Part shown: in pieces, positions 6,413 through 15,701 of the stretch
Layout of the letters: each line of letters begins with the position of its first letter
Position numbering within the stretch: position 1 is the first letter of the stretch
NCBI RefSeq assembly: GCF_001559075.2
Contig: NZ_CP014015.2
Coordinates: 1,922,001 to 1,986,000 of the forward strand
DNA length: 64,000 bases
Direction: 5' to 3'
DNA from: Citrobacter amalonaticus
GTDB taxonomy: Bacteria; Pseudomonadota; Gammaproteobacteria; Enterobacterales; Enterobacteriaceae
Translations under genes and position numbers: made by a program
The notes under the pieces: generated by a model
What the model was told of the DNA's origin: nothing
The model's input: the letters and a program-made list of their open reading frames with translations, nothing else
Database searches by the model: none

Positions 6413-9211
6413 ATGAGACGGATCGAGATCGTACTGGGAGAGCTTGAAAGGCTGACGCGTGGGCTGGATCGTGCCGATTTGGCGCAGGAGACGGCGTTCA
6501 CCGCGGAGGCGATTGGCTTCAACCTGGGGCTGGCGCGCAACTCGGTCAGTAAAGATCTCAACCAATTGTGGAATGACGGTCTGGCGATTAAAAGCCGGGG
6601 GCGTCCGGTGTTCTTCCTGCACCGCCAGACGCTGGAGACATTGCTGGGGCGCAAACTGGAGAGTAGCGAGCGCGAGGTGCGCTCAGTGGCCGACCTGCTT
6701 CCGCAAGCGGAAAATACGGGCGACGACGATCCTTTCACCGGCCTGATTGGCTACGACCGCAGCCTGCGCGATGCGGTTGAAAAAGGCCGCGCCGCTGTGC
6801 TCTATCCGCAGGGGTTGCATGTGCTGCTGACCGGCCCGTCCGGCGTGGGGAAAACCTTTTTTGCCGAACTGATGCACCGCTTCGCCTGCGAAAAGGCCGT
6901 CGGTTCCCCGCCGCCGCTGGTCTACTTTAACTGCGCCGAGTACGCCCATAACCCGGAACTGCTCTCTTCACACCTGTTTGGCCATCGTCAGGGGGCATTT
7001 ACCGGCGCGAACGAGAATAAACCCGGTCTGGTTGAGCAGGCGGACGGCGGCTATTTACTGCTCGATGAAGTGCACCGTCTGCCCTACGAAGGTCAGGAAA
7101 AACTGTTTTCTATTCTCGATAAGGGTGAGTACCGTCCACTGGGGGACAGCAGCAAGGCGCGTCCGATCTCGGTACGGCTGATTTGCGCCACCACGGAACC
7201 GGCGAGTTCGTCCCTGTTGCGTACCTTCCAGCGACGAATTCAGGTGAGTATCGATTTGCCGGGAATTCGTCAGCGATCGATTGAAGAACAAGTGGAGCTG
7301 ATTGTCGGTTTCCTGCAGCGTGAAAGTCGCAAAATCGAGCGCACGGTCAGCATCGACAAAACGCTACTGCTCTGGCTGTTGAACAAACCGCTGGAGGGCA
7401 ACATTGGTCAGTTGAAGAGCGATATCCAGTTCCTGTGCGCCCAGGCGTGGGCGTCGGGGATGACGGAACATAATGACACACTACAGCTGGATAAACGGCT
7501 GGCGGAGATACCGTTCCACGCCACGCCGGAGCAACGTCTGCTGGTTGATGCCTTGTTTGAAGGGAAAGAGCGGCTGAACATTGATGCGCGCACGTTGCCG
7601 GCGCTGAAAACGTCGCTGGCGACCGGGGCGGAAATCGAAGAGAGCGATCTGTTTTACAGCTTCCTGACCCGTGAATATGTCAATCTGCGCAACAGTAATG
7701 TCCCGCCGGCGGAAACGCTGGCTATCCTGAAAAACAAGCTGAGTTCAATCTTTGAATATGGCCTCTACAGTCGCGATAGCGTGGCGCATCCACCGCGTTA
7801 TGGCGATCAAATCGAAGAACGTGTGACGCTGTTGATCGGCTGCGTGGAACAGGTGCTGGGCTTTACGCTGCCGGAAAATCTGGTGAATCCGCTGCGCAAG
7901 CACTTCCTGGCGCTGATTGGCTACGTCCAGCGTGGGTTGATTCCCCAGCTCTACTCTTCCAGCCTGATCCTCGATCGCTGCAAAGATGAATACGATAACG
8001 CCACGCTGCTGTGCCGCAAAATCAATGAATTGCTGCATATTCAGTGCCCGGCGACGGAAGTCGTCTGGCTGTGTCTGTTCCTGAAAGAGTGCCGTCACTA
8101 CCGCCAGCGCATTGATGCCAGTCCGGATTGCGGGGTGATTCTGGTCGCTCACGGCGCGACAACCGCGACCAGCATGGCGCAGTATGTTAACCGTGTACTG
8201 GAACGCGACCTGTTCAGCGCAGTCGACATGCCGTTTGAGCAGTCAGTACATGACACGCTGGAAACGCTGACCCAGATTATTCAGACCCAACGCTATCAGC
8301 GGCTGATCCTGATGGTCGATATTGGTTCGCTGGTACATTTTGGCAGTACGATCAGCAAGTTATTTCAGATAGACGTACTGCTGATGCCCAACATCACGCT
8401 GACCAGCCTGCTGGAGATTGGGCTGGATTTAAGCTACGAAACCAGCGATTTACCCCAGTTGGCGGCGCTCATGCAGAGTAAAAACATCCCCTGCCAGCTG
8501 TGTACGCCGCAGCAGGAAAACGGCGGCAAAGTGCTGGTTGTCTCCTGCATTACCGGCATGGGGACGGCGGAAAAGATTAAAAAAGTGCTTGAGGAGAGCT
8601 TCGGCGAACTGATGTCGCAGGACACGCGAATGGTGATCCTCGATTACAACGACGTACGCAGTCTCGAACGAGTCCAGCAGGCGCTGAATGCCAATGAGCG
8701 ACTGGCGGGGATTGTCGGCACTTTCCAGCCCGGTCTACCGGATATTCCGTTTATCTCGCTGGAAGAACTGTTCTCTGAGCAGGGACCGGAGCTGGTGTTA
8801 AGCCTGCTGACGCCGGATCTCTCCAGCGCCGAGCGCCGTCTGGAGATGGAGCGCAGCGCCATGCGCTTTATCAGCGCGCTGACTATGGAGAGCATCATCA
8901 ACCATATTTCAGTGCTCAATCCGCAGCGCATTCTGAAGGAGATGGAGGGCGTGCTTAACCATCTGACGACTGCGCTTTCCCTCAAACCCAGTCGCCAGGT
9001 GACACTACGCTTCCTGATCCACTGTTGTTGCATGGTTGAGCGTATCGTGATCAACCGTAAACCGTTACAGATGGCGCTGGAAAACAAACCGAATCTGGAT
9101 CCCCGCGCGTTTAGTGTCATTAAATCTGCGTTTCTGCCGATCGAAGAGGTCTATGCCATCCGGTTATCGGATGCGGAATATTTTTATATCTACGAACTGC
9201 TTTATAGCTGA
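6413..9211 (+). CDS. dgaR: Sigma-54-dependent activator of the D-glucosaminate operon
   Basis: A 932-residue LevR/ManR-type regulator. It has an N-terminal HTH (about 1-90) and an AAA+ domain with Walker A GPSGVGKT (about residues 140-147). It carries the sigma-54-contacting GAFTGA loop at 194-199 and Walker B LLLDEVHR. PRD and PTS-like regulatory modules follow, with the candidate phospho-His in VAHGATTATS. The C-terminus is a second PRD. PRD phosphorylation by PTS proteins normally tunes such activators to substrate and carbon status. It lies directly upstream of a consensus -24/-12 promoter and the dgaA-F operon, the same arrangement as in Salmonella. Confidence 0.92.
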   Translation: MRRIEIVLGELERLTRGLDRADLAQETAFTAEAIGFNLGLARNSVSKDLNQLWNDGLAIKSRGRPVFFLHRQTLETLLGRKLESSEREVRSVADLLPQAENTGDDDPFTGLIGYDRSLRDAVEKGRAAVLYPQGLHVLLTGPSGVGKTFFAELMHRFACEKAVGSPPPLVYFNCAEYAHNPELLSSHLFGHRQGAFTGANENKPGLVEQADGGYLLLDEVHRLPYEGQEKLFSILDKGEYRPLGDSSKARPISVRLICATTEPASSSLLRTFQRRIQVSIDLPGIRQRSIEEQVELIVGFLQRESRKIERTVSIDKTLLLWLLNKPLEGNIGQLKSDIQFLCAQAWASGMTEHNDTLQLDKRLAEIPFHATPEQRLLVDALFEGKERLNIDARTLPALKTSLATGAEIEESDLFYSFLTREYVNLRNSNVPPAETLAILKNKLSSIFEYGLYSRDSVAHPPRYGDQIEERVTLLIGCVEQVLGFTLPENLVNPLRKHFLALIGYVQRGLIPQLYSSSLILDRCKDEYDNATLLCRKINELLHIQCPATEVVWLCLFLKECRHYRQRIDASPDCGVILVAHGATTATSMAQYVNRVLERDLFSAVDMPFEQSVHDTLETLTQIIQTQRYQRLILMVDIGSLVHFGSTISKLFQIDVLLMPNITLTSLLEIGLDLSYETSDLPQLAALMQSKNIPCQLCTPQQENGGKVLVVSCITGMGTAEKIKKVLEESFGELMSQDTRMVILDYNDVRSLERVQQALNANERLAGIVGTFQPGLPDIPFISLEELFSEQGPELVLSLLTPDLSSAERRLEMERSAMRFISALTMESIINHISVLNPQRILKEMEGVLNHLTTALSLKPSRQVTLRFLIHCCCMVERIVINRKPLQMALENKPNLDPRAFSVIKSAFLPIEEVYAIRLSDAEYFYIYELLYS

Positions 9212-9275
9212 TCCCTTAACGGGCGAGGCGTTGCGCCTTGCCCGCTCTCCTTTCCCCCTCACGTGACACAAATAC

Positions 9276-9290
9276 TGGCACAGCCTTTGC
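9276..9290 (+). promoter_or_regulatory. Sigma-54 (-24/-12) promoter of dgaABCDEF
   Basis: TGGCACAGCCTTTGC matches the RpoN consensus TGGCAC-N5-TTGC exactly, with GG at 9277-9278 and GC at 9289-9290. Transcription would start near 9302, giving a leader of about 120 nt before dgaA. The enhancer-binding activator is encoded just upstream. Confidence 0.92.
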
Positions 9291-9310
9291 TCTTACTTTG
9301 ATGAGTTTTG

Positions 9311-9388
9311 CCGGATGGCGGCATAAATGCCTTATCCGGCCTACAAAAGCACTATCCGTAGGCCTGATAAGCGAAGCGCCATCAGGCA
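9311..9388. repeat. REP pair (BIME) in the dgaA leader
   Basis: Two inverted REP units. The first has CCGGATGGCGGC paired with GCCTTATCCGG; the second reads GCCTGATAAGCGAAGCGCCATCAGGC. They are separated by a short spacer with inverted CTAC/GTAG ends, the structure of a BIME. It lies between the sigma-54 promoter and the dgaA ribosome-binding site, so it is transcribed into the 5' leader, whereas most REPs are 3' or intercistronic. Confidence 0.88.
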
Positions 9389-9423
9389 TTGCAAGTCTCA
9401 TGTAATCGCGCCAGGAGGCCATT

Positions 9424-9849
9424 TTGACTACCACTCAACCGTTGCCCGAAATTCTGCTGCTTACGCATGGCGGCTGGGGACAACAGCTCTGTAACAGCCT
9501 GCGCATGGTGATGGGCGAAATTAAAGGCGTGACGGAAATTGCGCTGATGCCCGTCGATACGTTGGGCGAGTTTTATCAGCGTGTCGAAGACGTGGTGAAA
9601 ACCATGCCGGATGGCTCACTGATTCTGACCGATTTTGTTGGCGGCACGACGTCGAATGTGGCGGCGCGGCTGAGTGCGGATTATCCGGTGGCAGTCATTT
9701 CCGGATTGAACGCGTCGCTGCTGCTGGAAGCACTGGACAAACGTGAACACGGTTCACTGACCACCTGCGTCAGCGAACTGGTGGAAGCCGGACGCAGCAG
9801 TTGCCTGGACGTTGTCGCTCACGTCCGTCAATTACAACAATCACAATAA
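9424..9849 (+). CDS. dgaA: D-glucosaminate PTS EIIA (mannose family)
   Basis: A 141-residue mannose-family EIIA. The phospho-His is His15 in LLLTHGGWGQQL. Translation starts at TTG (9424), supported by AGGAGG five bases upstream; no ATG fits. It receives phosphate from HPr and donates to DgaB. First gene of the sigma-54-controlled operon. Confidence 0.9.
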   Translation: MTTTQPLPEILLLTHGGWGQQLCNSLRMVMGEIKGVTEIALMPVDTLGEFYQRVEDVVKTMPDGSLILTDFVGGTTSNVAARLSADYPVAVISGLNASLLLEALDKREHGSLTTCVSELVEAGRSSCLDVVAHVRQLQQSQ

Positions 9850-9860
9850 GGAAAATCATC

Positions 9861-10346
9861 ATGGCAAACATCGTGTTATGTCGTATCGATAGCCGACTGA
9901 TCCACGGACAGGTGGTGACGAAGTGGGTTGGACAGTCCCAGGCCAACCGCATCGCGGTGGTCAGCGATGAACTGGATGCCGATCCGTTTATGAAAAACAT
10001 CTACCTGATGGCCGCGCCGCCGAACATTAAAGTGGATTGCTACAGCAACCAGAGCTTTGCGGCCTCATGGCAAGAGAGCCAACTGGGCGACGGCAATGTG
10101 CTGGTGCTGTTCCCTTCTCTGGCGGCGATTCAGCAGGCCGTACAACAGGGGTTTGATGTCTCCACGATTCAGGTTGGTGGTCTGGGCGGTGGACCAAACC
10201 GCAAAGCGGTATTCCAGAACATTACGCTCGATGAAAAAGACGTTGGCATTCTTAACGACCTGAAAAGTCGTGGGATTCAGGTATTCTTCCAGACTATCCC
10301 GGAAGATAAACCGCAGTCGCTGGACGATATCCTGAAAAAATTCTAA
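9861..10346 (+). CDS. dgaB: D-glucosaminate PTS EIIB (mannose family)
   Basis: A 161-residue mannose-family EIIB. The active site is His15 in RIDSRLIHGQVV. The start at 9861 has TAAGGA upstream and follows dgaA by 11 bp; the longer frame from 9801 overlaps dgaA and is rejected. It phosphorylates the incoming sugar acid at C6 while bound to DgaC/DgaD. Confidence 0.92.
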   Translation: MANIVLCRIDSRLIHGQVVTKWVGQSQANRIAVVSDELDADPFMKNIYLMAAPPNIKVDCYSNQSFAASWQESQLGDGNVLVLFPSLAAIQQAVQQGFDVSTIQVGGLGGGPNRKAVFQNITLDEKDVGILNDLKSRGIQVFFQTIPEDKPQSLDDILKKF

Positions 10347-10369
10347 TTCTCTGATAATGGGATAACACT

Positions 10370-11119
10370 ATGGATACCTTAGTTTTTGCAAGCCTCATGG
10401 GGTTGTATTACTGGTTTGCCCGCTTACGCCTTGGCTACACCTTCTCTGCCATGCTGCTTCAGCCGGTGGTGGTGGCTGTCTTCGTCGGGCTGCTGCTTGG
10501 CAACATGCAGACCGCGATGATTATCGGCGCGGGGATGCAGCTCGTTTATCTCGGCGTGACCTCAACGCCTGGCGGCAACGTGCCGTCAGATCCGGCGCTG
10601 GCGGCCTGTATCTCGATTCCCATCGCGGTGAAAGCCGGGATGGATCCGAACCTGGCTATTGCGCTGGCGATCCCCTTCGGCGTGATCGGCGTCTTCCTTG
10701 ACCAGTTGCGTCGTACCCTGAATGCCGCCTGGGTGCATATGGCGGATAAGCACGCGGAAACGGCGAACATGTCGGGCATTATGCGCTGTGCGTTCCTCTA
10801 CCCGGCGCTGCTCGGACTGGCGTTGCGTTTCCCGGTGGTGTTTGCCGCGAACTACTTCGGTCAGGACGTGGTGGAAAGTTTCCTCAAACTGATGCCGCAC
10901 TGGCTGACCCACTCCTTTGAAATCATGGGCGGGATCCTGCCGGCGCTGGGCTTCGCGATCACCATTATGGTGATCGGTAAAAAGAGCCTGCTGCCGTGGT
11001 TTATCGGTGGATTCTTCGCGGTGCTGTACCTCAAGGTGGACATCATGGCGATGGCGATCTTCGGTACCTGTGTGGCCTTCCTGATTAAAGGCCTGGCGAA
11101 AAATGAAGGAGCAGCATGA
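10370..11119 (+). CDS. dgaC: D-glucosaminate PTS EIIC (mannose family)
   Basis: A 249-residue polytopic membrane protein of the mannose-family EIIC type. It has repeated hydrophobic helices and the loop GVTSTPGGNVPSDPALAACI, in the position of the conserved EIIC signature. It forms the inner-membrane channel with DgaD. The stop overlaps the ATG of dgaD, so the two are translationally coupled. Confidence 0.92.
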   Translation: MDTLVFASLMGLYYWFARLRLGYTFSAMLLQPVVVAVFVGLLLGNMQTAMIIGAGMQLVYLGVTSTPGGNVPSDPALAACISIPIAVKAGMDPNLAIALAIPFGVIGVFLDQLRRTLNAAWVHMADKHAETANMSGIMRCAFLYPALLGLALRFPVVFAANYFGQDVVESFLKLMPHWLTHSFEIMGGILPALGFAITIMVIGKKSLLPWFIGGFFAVLYLKVDIMAMAIFGTCVAFLIKGLAKNEGAA

Positions 11120-11976
11120 TGAGCAGCGACGTAATGCAGCATGAACTGGTTAAGCGCGCACGGACGACCGGGGCGTTGACCAAAGCGGATATCACCAAAG
11201 CGTGGTTTATCTACTGGCTGGGCGCGGAAGTCTCCAACTCTTATGAACGTCTGCAGAGCCTGATTTTCTGCGCCTCGATGACACCGATCATCAAAAAGCT
11301 CTACCCACAAAAAGAGGAACAGGTGGAGGCGCTGAAGCGACACCTGAACTTCTTCAACTCCGAGCAAACATTTGGCGCGGTGATCCAGGGGATTTCCATC
11401 GCCATGGAAGAGCAGAAAACGCGCGGCGAGCCGATCAGCGATGCCTCAATTACCGGGATTAAAACCGGTCTGATGGGTCCGCTGGCCGGGATGGGCGACT
11501 CCATCGTCTGGGCTGCCGTCATGCCGCTGCTCATTGCGATTTTCATCCCTTTCGCCGCCAATGGCAGCGCGTTTGGCGGTATTGCGCCGCTGATCCTCTA
11601 TCCGGCGATTACCCTGGCGATCAGCTACGGCCTGATCCACAAAGGCTACACTCTGGGACGTGATTCTATCGTCGGGCTATTGCAGGGAGGGCGAATCAAA
11701 GAACTGATCTACGGCGCGAACGTGCTGGGGTTGATCATGATGGGCGCGCTGTCGGCAAGCTACGTCAAGATCACCACGCCGTTAAAAATCAGCGCCCTGA
11801 AGGGTTCTGAAGTGGTCGTGCAGCAGATCCTCGACTCCATCGCGCCGGGCCTGTTGCCGCTGGCGGCGGTGTTTGCCATCTATATCTTTCTGGTGAAGAA
11901 AGGGCCGCGATACACCACCATTCTGCTGTCGATTGTGGCGCTTAGCGTGGTCTGTTCGTTGCTGGGAGTGTTGTAA
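11116..11976 (+). CDS. dgaD: D-glucosaminate PTS EIID (mannose family)
   Basis: A 286-residue EIID. It has an amphipathic N-terminus and the family motif around GPLAGMGDSIVWA (about residues 119-131), with C-terminal membrane helices. Tandem ATGs at 11116 and 11119 follow GGAGCAGC; either could be used. It pairs with DgaC to bring D-glucosaminate in as the 6-phosphate. Confidence 0.92.
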   Translation: MMSSDVMQHELVKRARTTGALTKADITKAWFIYWLGAEVSNSYERLQSLIFCASMTPIIKKLYPQKEEQVEALKRHLNFFNSEQTFGAVIQGISIAMEEQKTRGEPISDASITGIKTGLMGPLAGMGDSIVWAAVMPLLIAIFIPFAANGSAFGGIAPLILYPAITLAISYGLIHKGYTLGRDSIVGLLQGGRIKELIYGANVLGLIMMGALSASYVKITTPLKISALKGSEVVVQQILDSIAPGLLPLAAVFAIYIFLVKKGPRYTTILLSIVALSVVCSLLGVL

Positions 11977-11979
11977 GTC

Positions 11980-13089
11980 ATGACACAAAATATCTATCAA
12001 CAGCTGGGGCTAAAACAGGTGATTAACGCCTGCGGCAAGATGACGATTCTTGGCGTCTCCAGCGTCGCGCCGGAGGTGATGCAGGCCACGGCGCGGGCGG
12101 CCTCCGCTTTTGTCGAAATCGATAAGCTGGTGGATCGCACCGGTGAACTGGTTTCCCGCTTTACCGGCGCGCAGGACAGCTATGTGACCTCCTGCGCGTC
12201 GGCGGGGATCGCCATTGCCGTGGCGGCCGCCATTACCCGCGGCGATCAGGCGCGTGTAGCGCTGATGCCGGACAGCCGCGGAATGGCCAACGAAGTGGTA
12301 ATGCTGCGTGGGCATAACGTGGACTACGGCGCGCCGATTACCAGCGCCATTCGTCTGGGCGGCGGGCGCGTTGTGGAGGTCGGTTCGAGTAACCTGGTCG
12401 CACGCTGGCAACTGGAGAGCGCCATTACTGACGAGACCGCCGCGCTGCTGTATGTGAAATCGCACCACTGCGTGCAGAAGGGCATGCTCAGCATTGACGA
12501 CTTTGTGCAGGTTGCGCAGATTCATAACCTGCCGCTGATTGTCGATGCTGCCGCCGAGGAGGATTTACACGCCTGGGTCGCGAGCGGGGCGGATATGGTT
12601 GTCTACAGCGGGGCGAAAGCCTTTAATGCGCCTACCTCCGGATTTATCACCGGCAATAAAACGTGGATTGCCGCCTGTAAAGCGCAACATCACGGGATTG
12701 CCAGAGCGATGAAAATCGGCAAGGAGAACATGGTCGGGCTGGTGTATGCGCTGGAAAACTATCACCAGGGCCAGGCCGTGGTGACCGCCGAACAGTTGCA
12801 ACCGACGGCGGAGGCGATTTCGTCCATTCGCGGGCTGACCGCTGATATCGAGCAGGACGAAGCCGGGCGCGCCATCTGGCGCATTCGCGTTCGGGTTGAT
12901 GCGCAGGCGTTTGGTCTGGACGCGCGTGAAGTCGAAGCCCAACTGCGAAGTGGCGATATTGCCATTTACGCACGGCGCTATAACCTCCATCAGGGCGTAT
13001 TCAGCCTCGACCCACGTACGGTCGCTGAGGGGGAAATGGCGGTGATTGTGGCGCGACTCAAGGAGATAGCAGAACATGCAGCAGATTAA
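11980..13089 (+). CDS. dgaE: D-glucosaminate-6-phosphate ammonia-lyase
   Basis: A 369-residue PLP enzyme of the SelA-like fold-type I group. The probable PLP lysine is Lys213 in YSGAKAFNAPTSG, with the upstream Asp of IVDAAAEED as the pyridine-N ligand. It removes ammonia from D-glucosaminate-6-phosphate, giving 2-keto-3-deoxy-6-phosphogluconate. Its end overlaps dgaF by 14 bp. The assignment rests on family motifs and on the full dga gene order. Confidence 0.9.
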   Translation: MTQNIYQQLGLKQVINACGKMTILGVSSVAPEVMQATARAASAFVEIDKLVDRTGELVSRFTGAQDSYVTSCASAGIAIAVAAAITRGDQARVALMPDSRGMANEVVMLRGHNVDYGAPITSAIRLGGGRVVEVGSSNLVARWQLESAITDETAALLYVKSHHCVQKGMLSIDDFVQVAQIHNLPLIVDAAAEEDLHAWVASGADMVVYSGAKAFNAPTSGFITGNKTWIAACKAQHHGIARAMKIGKENMVGLVYALENYHQGQAVVTAEQLQPTAEAISSIRGLTADIEQDEAGRAIWRIRVRVDAQAFGLDAREVEAQLRSGDIAIYARRYNLHQGVFSLDPRTVAEGEMAVIVARLKEIAEHAAD

Positions 13090-13819
13090 CTTTTATCGTC
13101 AGCGTGTGGCGATTAACGTGCTGGCGAAAGATATCGCTAACGCCAGGGAAATCTATGACGCCGCTGAGGGACATGCGGTGATTGGCATCCTGTCTGCGCA
13201 GTTTTCGTCGGTCGACGAAGGCGTTCAGGAGGTGAAACGCTGGATGGTAGACGTTCCCTCGATTTCCGTAGGCCTGGGGGCGGGCGATCCCGCGCAGTAT
13301 TACAAAGCCGCGATGATTGCGTCACAGGTTCATCCGGCGCACGTCAACCAGACCTTTACCGGCAGTGGTTTTGCCGCGGGCGCGCTGGCGGCGACGGGGG
13401 GAGAACAGACCCATATCAATGCGCTGGTCAGCCCGACGGGCACGCCGGGTGAGGTGCTGATCTCCACCGGCGTCAACAGCAGCCAGGGCACGCCGGCGCG
13501 CGTCTCCTGCGATGCTGCCGTGCGGATGATGCAGGATATGGGGGCGCACGCGGCGAAGTTCTTTCCGATGGGCGGAGAGGCTTCGCTGCCGGAGTTGTAC
13601 GTGCTGGCAACCACTGCCGCCCGCAACGGCATGACGTTGATTGAACCAACCGGCGGTATCGACCTGGATAACTTTGGCGTCATATTGCAAACCTGCCTGG
13701 AAGCGGGGATGCCGCGTGTTATGCCGCATGTGTACAGTTCGATTATCGACCCGCAAACCGGCAATACCCGCCCTGAAGATATCGTTCGTTTAATGGAAAT
13801 CGTCAAAGCGTTGGCCTGA
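13076..13819 (+). CDS. dgaF: 2-Keto-3-deoxy-6-phosphogluconate aldolase DgaF
   Basis: A 247-residue aldolase of the family found beside DgaE-type lyases, distinct in sequence from Eda. It would cleave KDPG to pyruvate and glyceraldehyde-3-phosphate, completing D-glucosaminate breakdown. A probable TIM barrel includes AKFFPMGG, a likely Schiff-base lysine region. It is the last gene of the operon and a terminator follows at once. Confidence 0.9.
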   Translation: MQQINFYRQRVAINVLAKDIANAREIYDAAEGHAVIGILSAQFSSVDEGVQEVKRWMVDVPSISVGLGAGDPAQYYKAAMIASQVHPAHVNQTFTGSGFAAGALAATGGEQTHINALVSPTGTPGEVLISTGVNSSQGTPARVSCDAAVRMMQDMGAHAAKFFPMGGEASLPELYVLATTAARNGMTLIEPTGGIDLDNFGVILQTCLEAGMPRVMPHVYSSIIDPQTGNTRPEDIVRLMEIVKALA

Positions 13820-13820
13820 A

Positions 13821-13863
13821 CCGAATGGCGCTGCGTGTGATTTGCGCAGCGCCGTCGGTTTTT
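13821..13863 (+). terminator. Rho-independent terminator of dga operon
   Basis: A stem of CCGA + GGCGCTGCG with CGCAGCGCC + TCGG, followed by TTTTT (13859-13863). It begins two bases after the dgaF stop. Confidence 0.92.
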
Positions 13864-13986
13864 CATTTATTCCCCCGTTATGCTTTTTTCTTCTTATTGA
13901 TGCCTTTTCGTTTTTTAAACCGCAGCGGCCTTCCCGCTATAGTCATTTCATTACTCATCAGGCGGTTATTTCAAAAGGATAAAAAC

Positions 13987-14805
13987 GTGAAATTGACGAT
14001 ACCTCATTTACGGACAGGGGCGGCAGTACTGTTGGCGGGATTGTTGCTGGCCGGTTGCGACCAACAGAGCAGCGATGCAAAGCACATCAAAGTCGGGGTG
14101 ATTAACGGCGCCGAGCAGGATGTGGCGGAAGTCGCCAAAAAAGTGGCGAAAGAGAAATACGGTCTCGACGTTGAACTGGTCGGTTTCAGCGGCTCGTTGC
14201 TGCCGAACGACGCCACCAACCACGGCGAACTGGATGCCAACGTTTTCCAGCATCGTCCGTTCCTTGAGCAGGATAATCAGGCACACAACTATAAGCTGGT
14301 GGCGGTGGGGAATACCTTTGTCTTCCCGATGGCCGGCTACTCGAAAAAAATAAAAACGGTCGATCAATTAGCGGACGGCGCGACGGTGGCAATCCCGAAC
14401 GACCCCACCAACCTTGGGCGGGCGCTGTTGTTACTGCAAAAAGAGAAGCTGATTACCCTGAAAGAAGGAAAAGGTCTGCTGCCAACGGCGCTGGATATCA
14501 CCGCCAATCCGCGTCATTTACAGATCATGGAGCTGGAAGGGGCACAACTGCCACGCGTACTGGACGACCCGAAAGTCGACGTGGCGATTATCAGCACCAC
14601 CTACATTCAGCAAACCGGGCTTTCGCCGGTACACGACAGCGTCTTCATTGAGGATAAAAATTCTCCGTATGTGAACATCCTGGTGGCGCGGGAAGATAAC
14701 AAAGAGGCGGAAAACGTTAAGGAATTTCTGGCGTCTTATCAGTCACCTGAAGTCGCAAAAGCGGCTGAGACGATTTTTAACGGCGGCGCGGTGCCGGGCT
14801 GGTGA
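13987..14805 (+). CDS. nlpA: NlpA lipoprotein, MetQ-like substrate-binding protein
   Basis: A 272-residue lipoprotein starting at GTG 13987, with AAAGGAT upstream. The lipobox is LLAGC (Cys24). Asp follows at +2, the Lol-avoidance signal that keeps a lipoprotein in the inner membrane. The mature part is a MetQ/YaeC-type periplasmic binding domain (HIKVGVINGAEQDVAEVAKK..., ending in FNGGAVPGW). NlpA contributes weakly to methionine uptake in E. coli. It is one of the conserved markers in the yicS-nlpA-yicL neighbourhood. Confidence 0.93.
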   Translation: MKLTIPHLRTGAAVLLAGLLLAGCDQQSSDAKHIKVGVINGAEQDVAEVAKKVAKEKYGLDVELVGFSGSLLPNDATNHGELDANVFQHRPFLEQDNQAHNYKLVAVGNTFVFPMAGYSKKIKTVDQLADGATVAIPNDPTNLGRALLLLQKEKLITLKEGKGLLPTALDITANPRHLQIMELEGAQLPRVLDDPKVDVAIISTTYIQQTGLSPVHDSVFIEDKNSPYVNILVAREDNKEAENVKEFLASYQSPEVAKAAETIFNGGAVPGW

Positions 14806-14831
14806 TCGGTAACGTATTCAGATACATAAAT

Positions 14832-14863
14832 TTTATCGCCAGAGATGTTCTTCTGGCGATAAA
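14832..14863. terminator. Perfect 12-bp hairpin downstream of nlpA
   Basis: TTTATCGCCAGA and TCTGGCGATAAA pair perfectly across an 8-nt loop, 26 bp after the nlpA stop. No T-run follows on the + strand, so it may act as a 3'-end stabiliser or processing hairpin rather than an intrinsic terminator. Confidence 0.5.
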
Positions 14864-15701
14864 GCTCATTGCGATCGTTATCCTGAACGCGTATTGAGAA
14901 TACCCCTTCTTTTTCTTGTGTTCGGATTTTTCAATCAACAATGTTCTTCCCTTCTTTTTTGTACTCAAAAACCCCGTTTCTAATAGTCATTTGTCCTTTT
15001 TTGTAAGGTTATGATGAGTAATCTGTAGATTTATATTCTAAGAAAAAGTATGTGACTAAAAGAAAAGATCGTTCCGGGAAAATTCCTGGAATTGGCAGGT
15101 TTTGCAACACCAGCTTAACGATGGTTACGTTTTTTATTGATTTAAGATTTTTCTTACAAAAAAATGAAAAAATGTTTCATTCGTAATTAATTATTAGTTA
15201 TTAATGCATTACGTAAAGTACTTGAGTCGATTTATCAGGATTATTCTCTTAATTGTGAAAAAAGGTATTTATGGCTAAAAATGCGGCAATAAATGTATCT
15301 TTTTTGTTTAAATTATTTTTGTTTTTTGTTTTAAATGTGATCTTGAGGCGTTTAATTTAGGCGCGTTTTTCTTTATGCATTGATCTGGATCAATTTAATC
15401 GATTTATAAAATTATATCTTTTTTTAACCGATGCTGTCTTATAAAAACCTAATAATCGATATATTTATAAGGGTGAATAGCACAGATAGAAGGCAGCACT
15501 TTATTTTCCTATAAGCATTTGGATTGATCTGTTTCGGTTGAAAAATCCTAATATTGCGGATGAAAGTTTTGCGTATATCATGTCAATGGAACCGAAAGGT
15601 GTTATTCAGTACCCGTATTCATAATGGGGCGATAATCGTTTTATCTTAATAACACATTCAATGGGCTGTTCATTTATATCAACCACAACAGGGAATTTAT
15701 T
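14864..15701. other. AT-rich non-coding region upstream of fimbrial operon 1
   Basis: About 840 bp without a credible gene, rich in A and T tracts. This composition is typical of H-NS-bound fimbrial control regions. It contains the FNR-like palindrome at 15380. No recombinase gene or obvious invertible-promoter repeats are seen. Confidence 0.6.
15380..15393. promoter_or_regulatory. Perfect FNR-box palindrome
   Basis: TTGATCTGGATCAA equals the FNR consensus TTGAT-N4-ATCAA at all ten defined bases. It lies about 310 bp upstream of the major pilin start. The promoter position is not known, so the regulatory role is inference. Confidence 0.55.

Noticed and set aside
13330..13866. 178-codon open frame on the minus strand over dgaF
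   Set aside because: It mirrors the high-GC codon pattern of dgaF, has no ribosome-binding site and matches no family.
14864..15701. Possible invertible promoter switch of the fimS type
   Set aside because: No matching inverted repeats at the ends and no tyrosine recombinase gene nearby.
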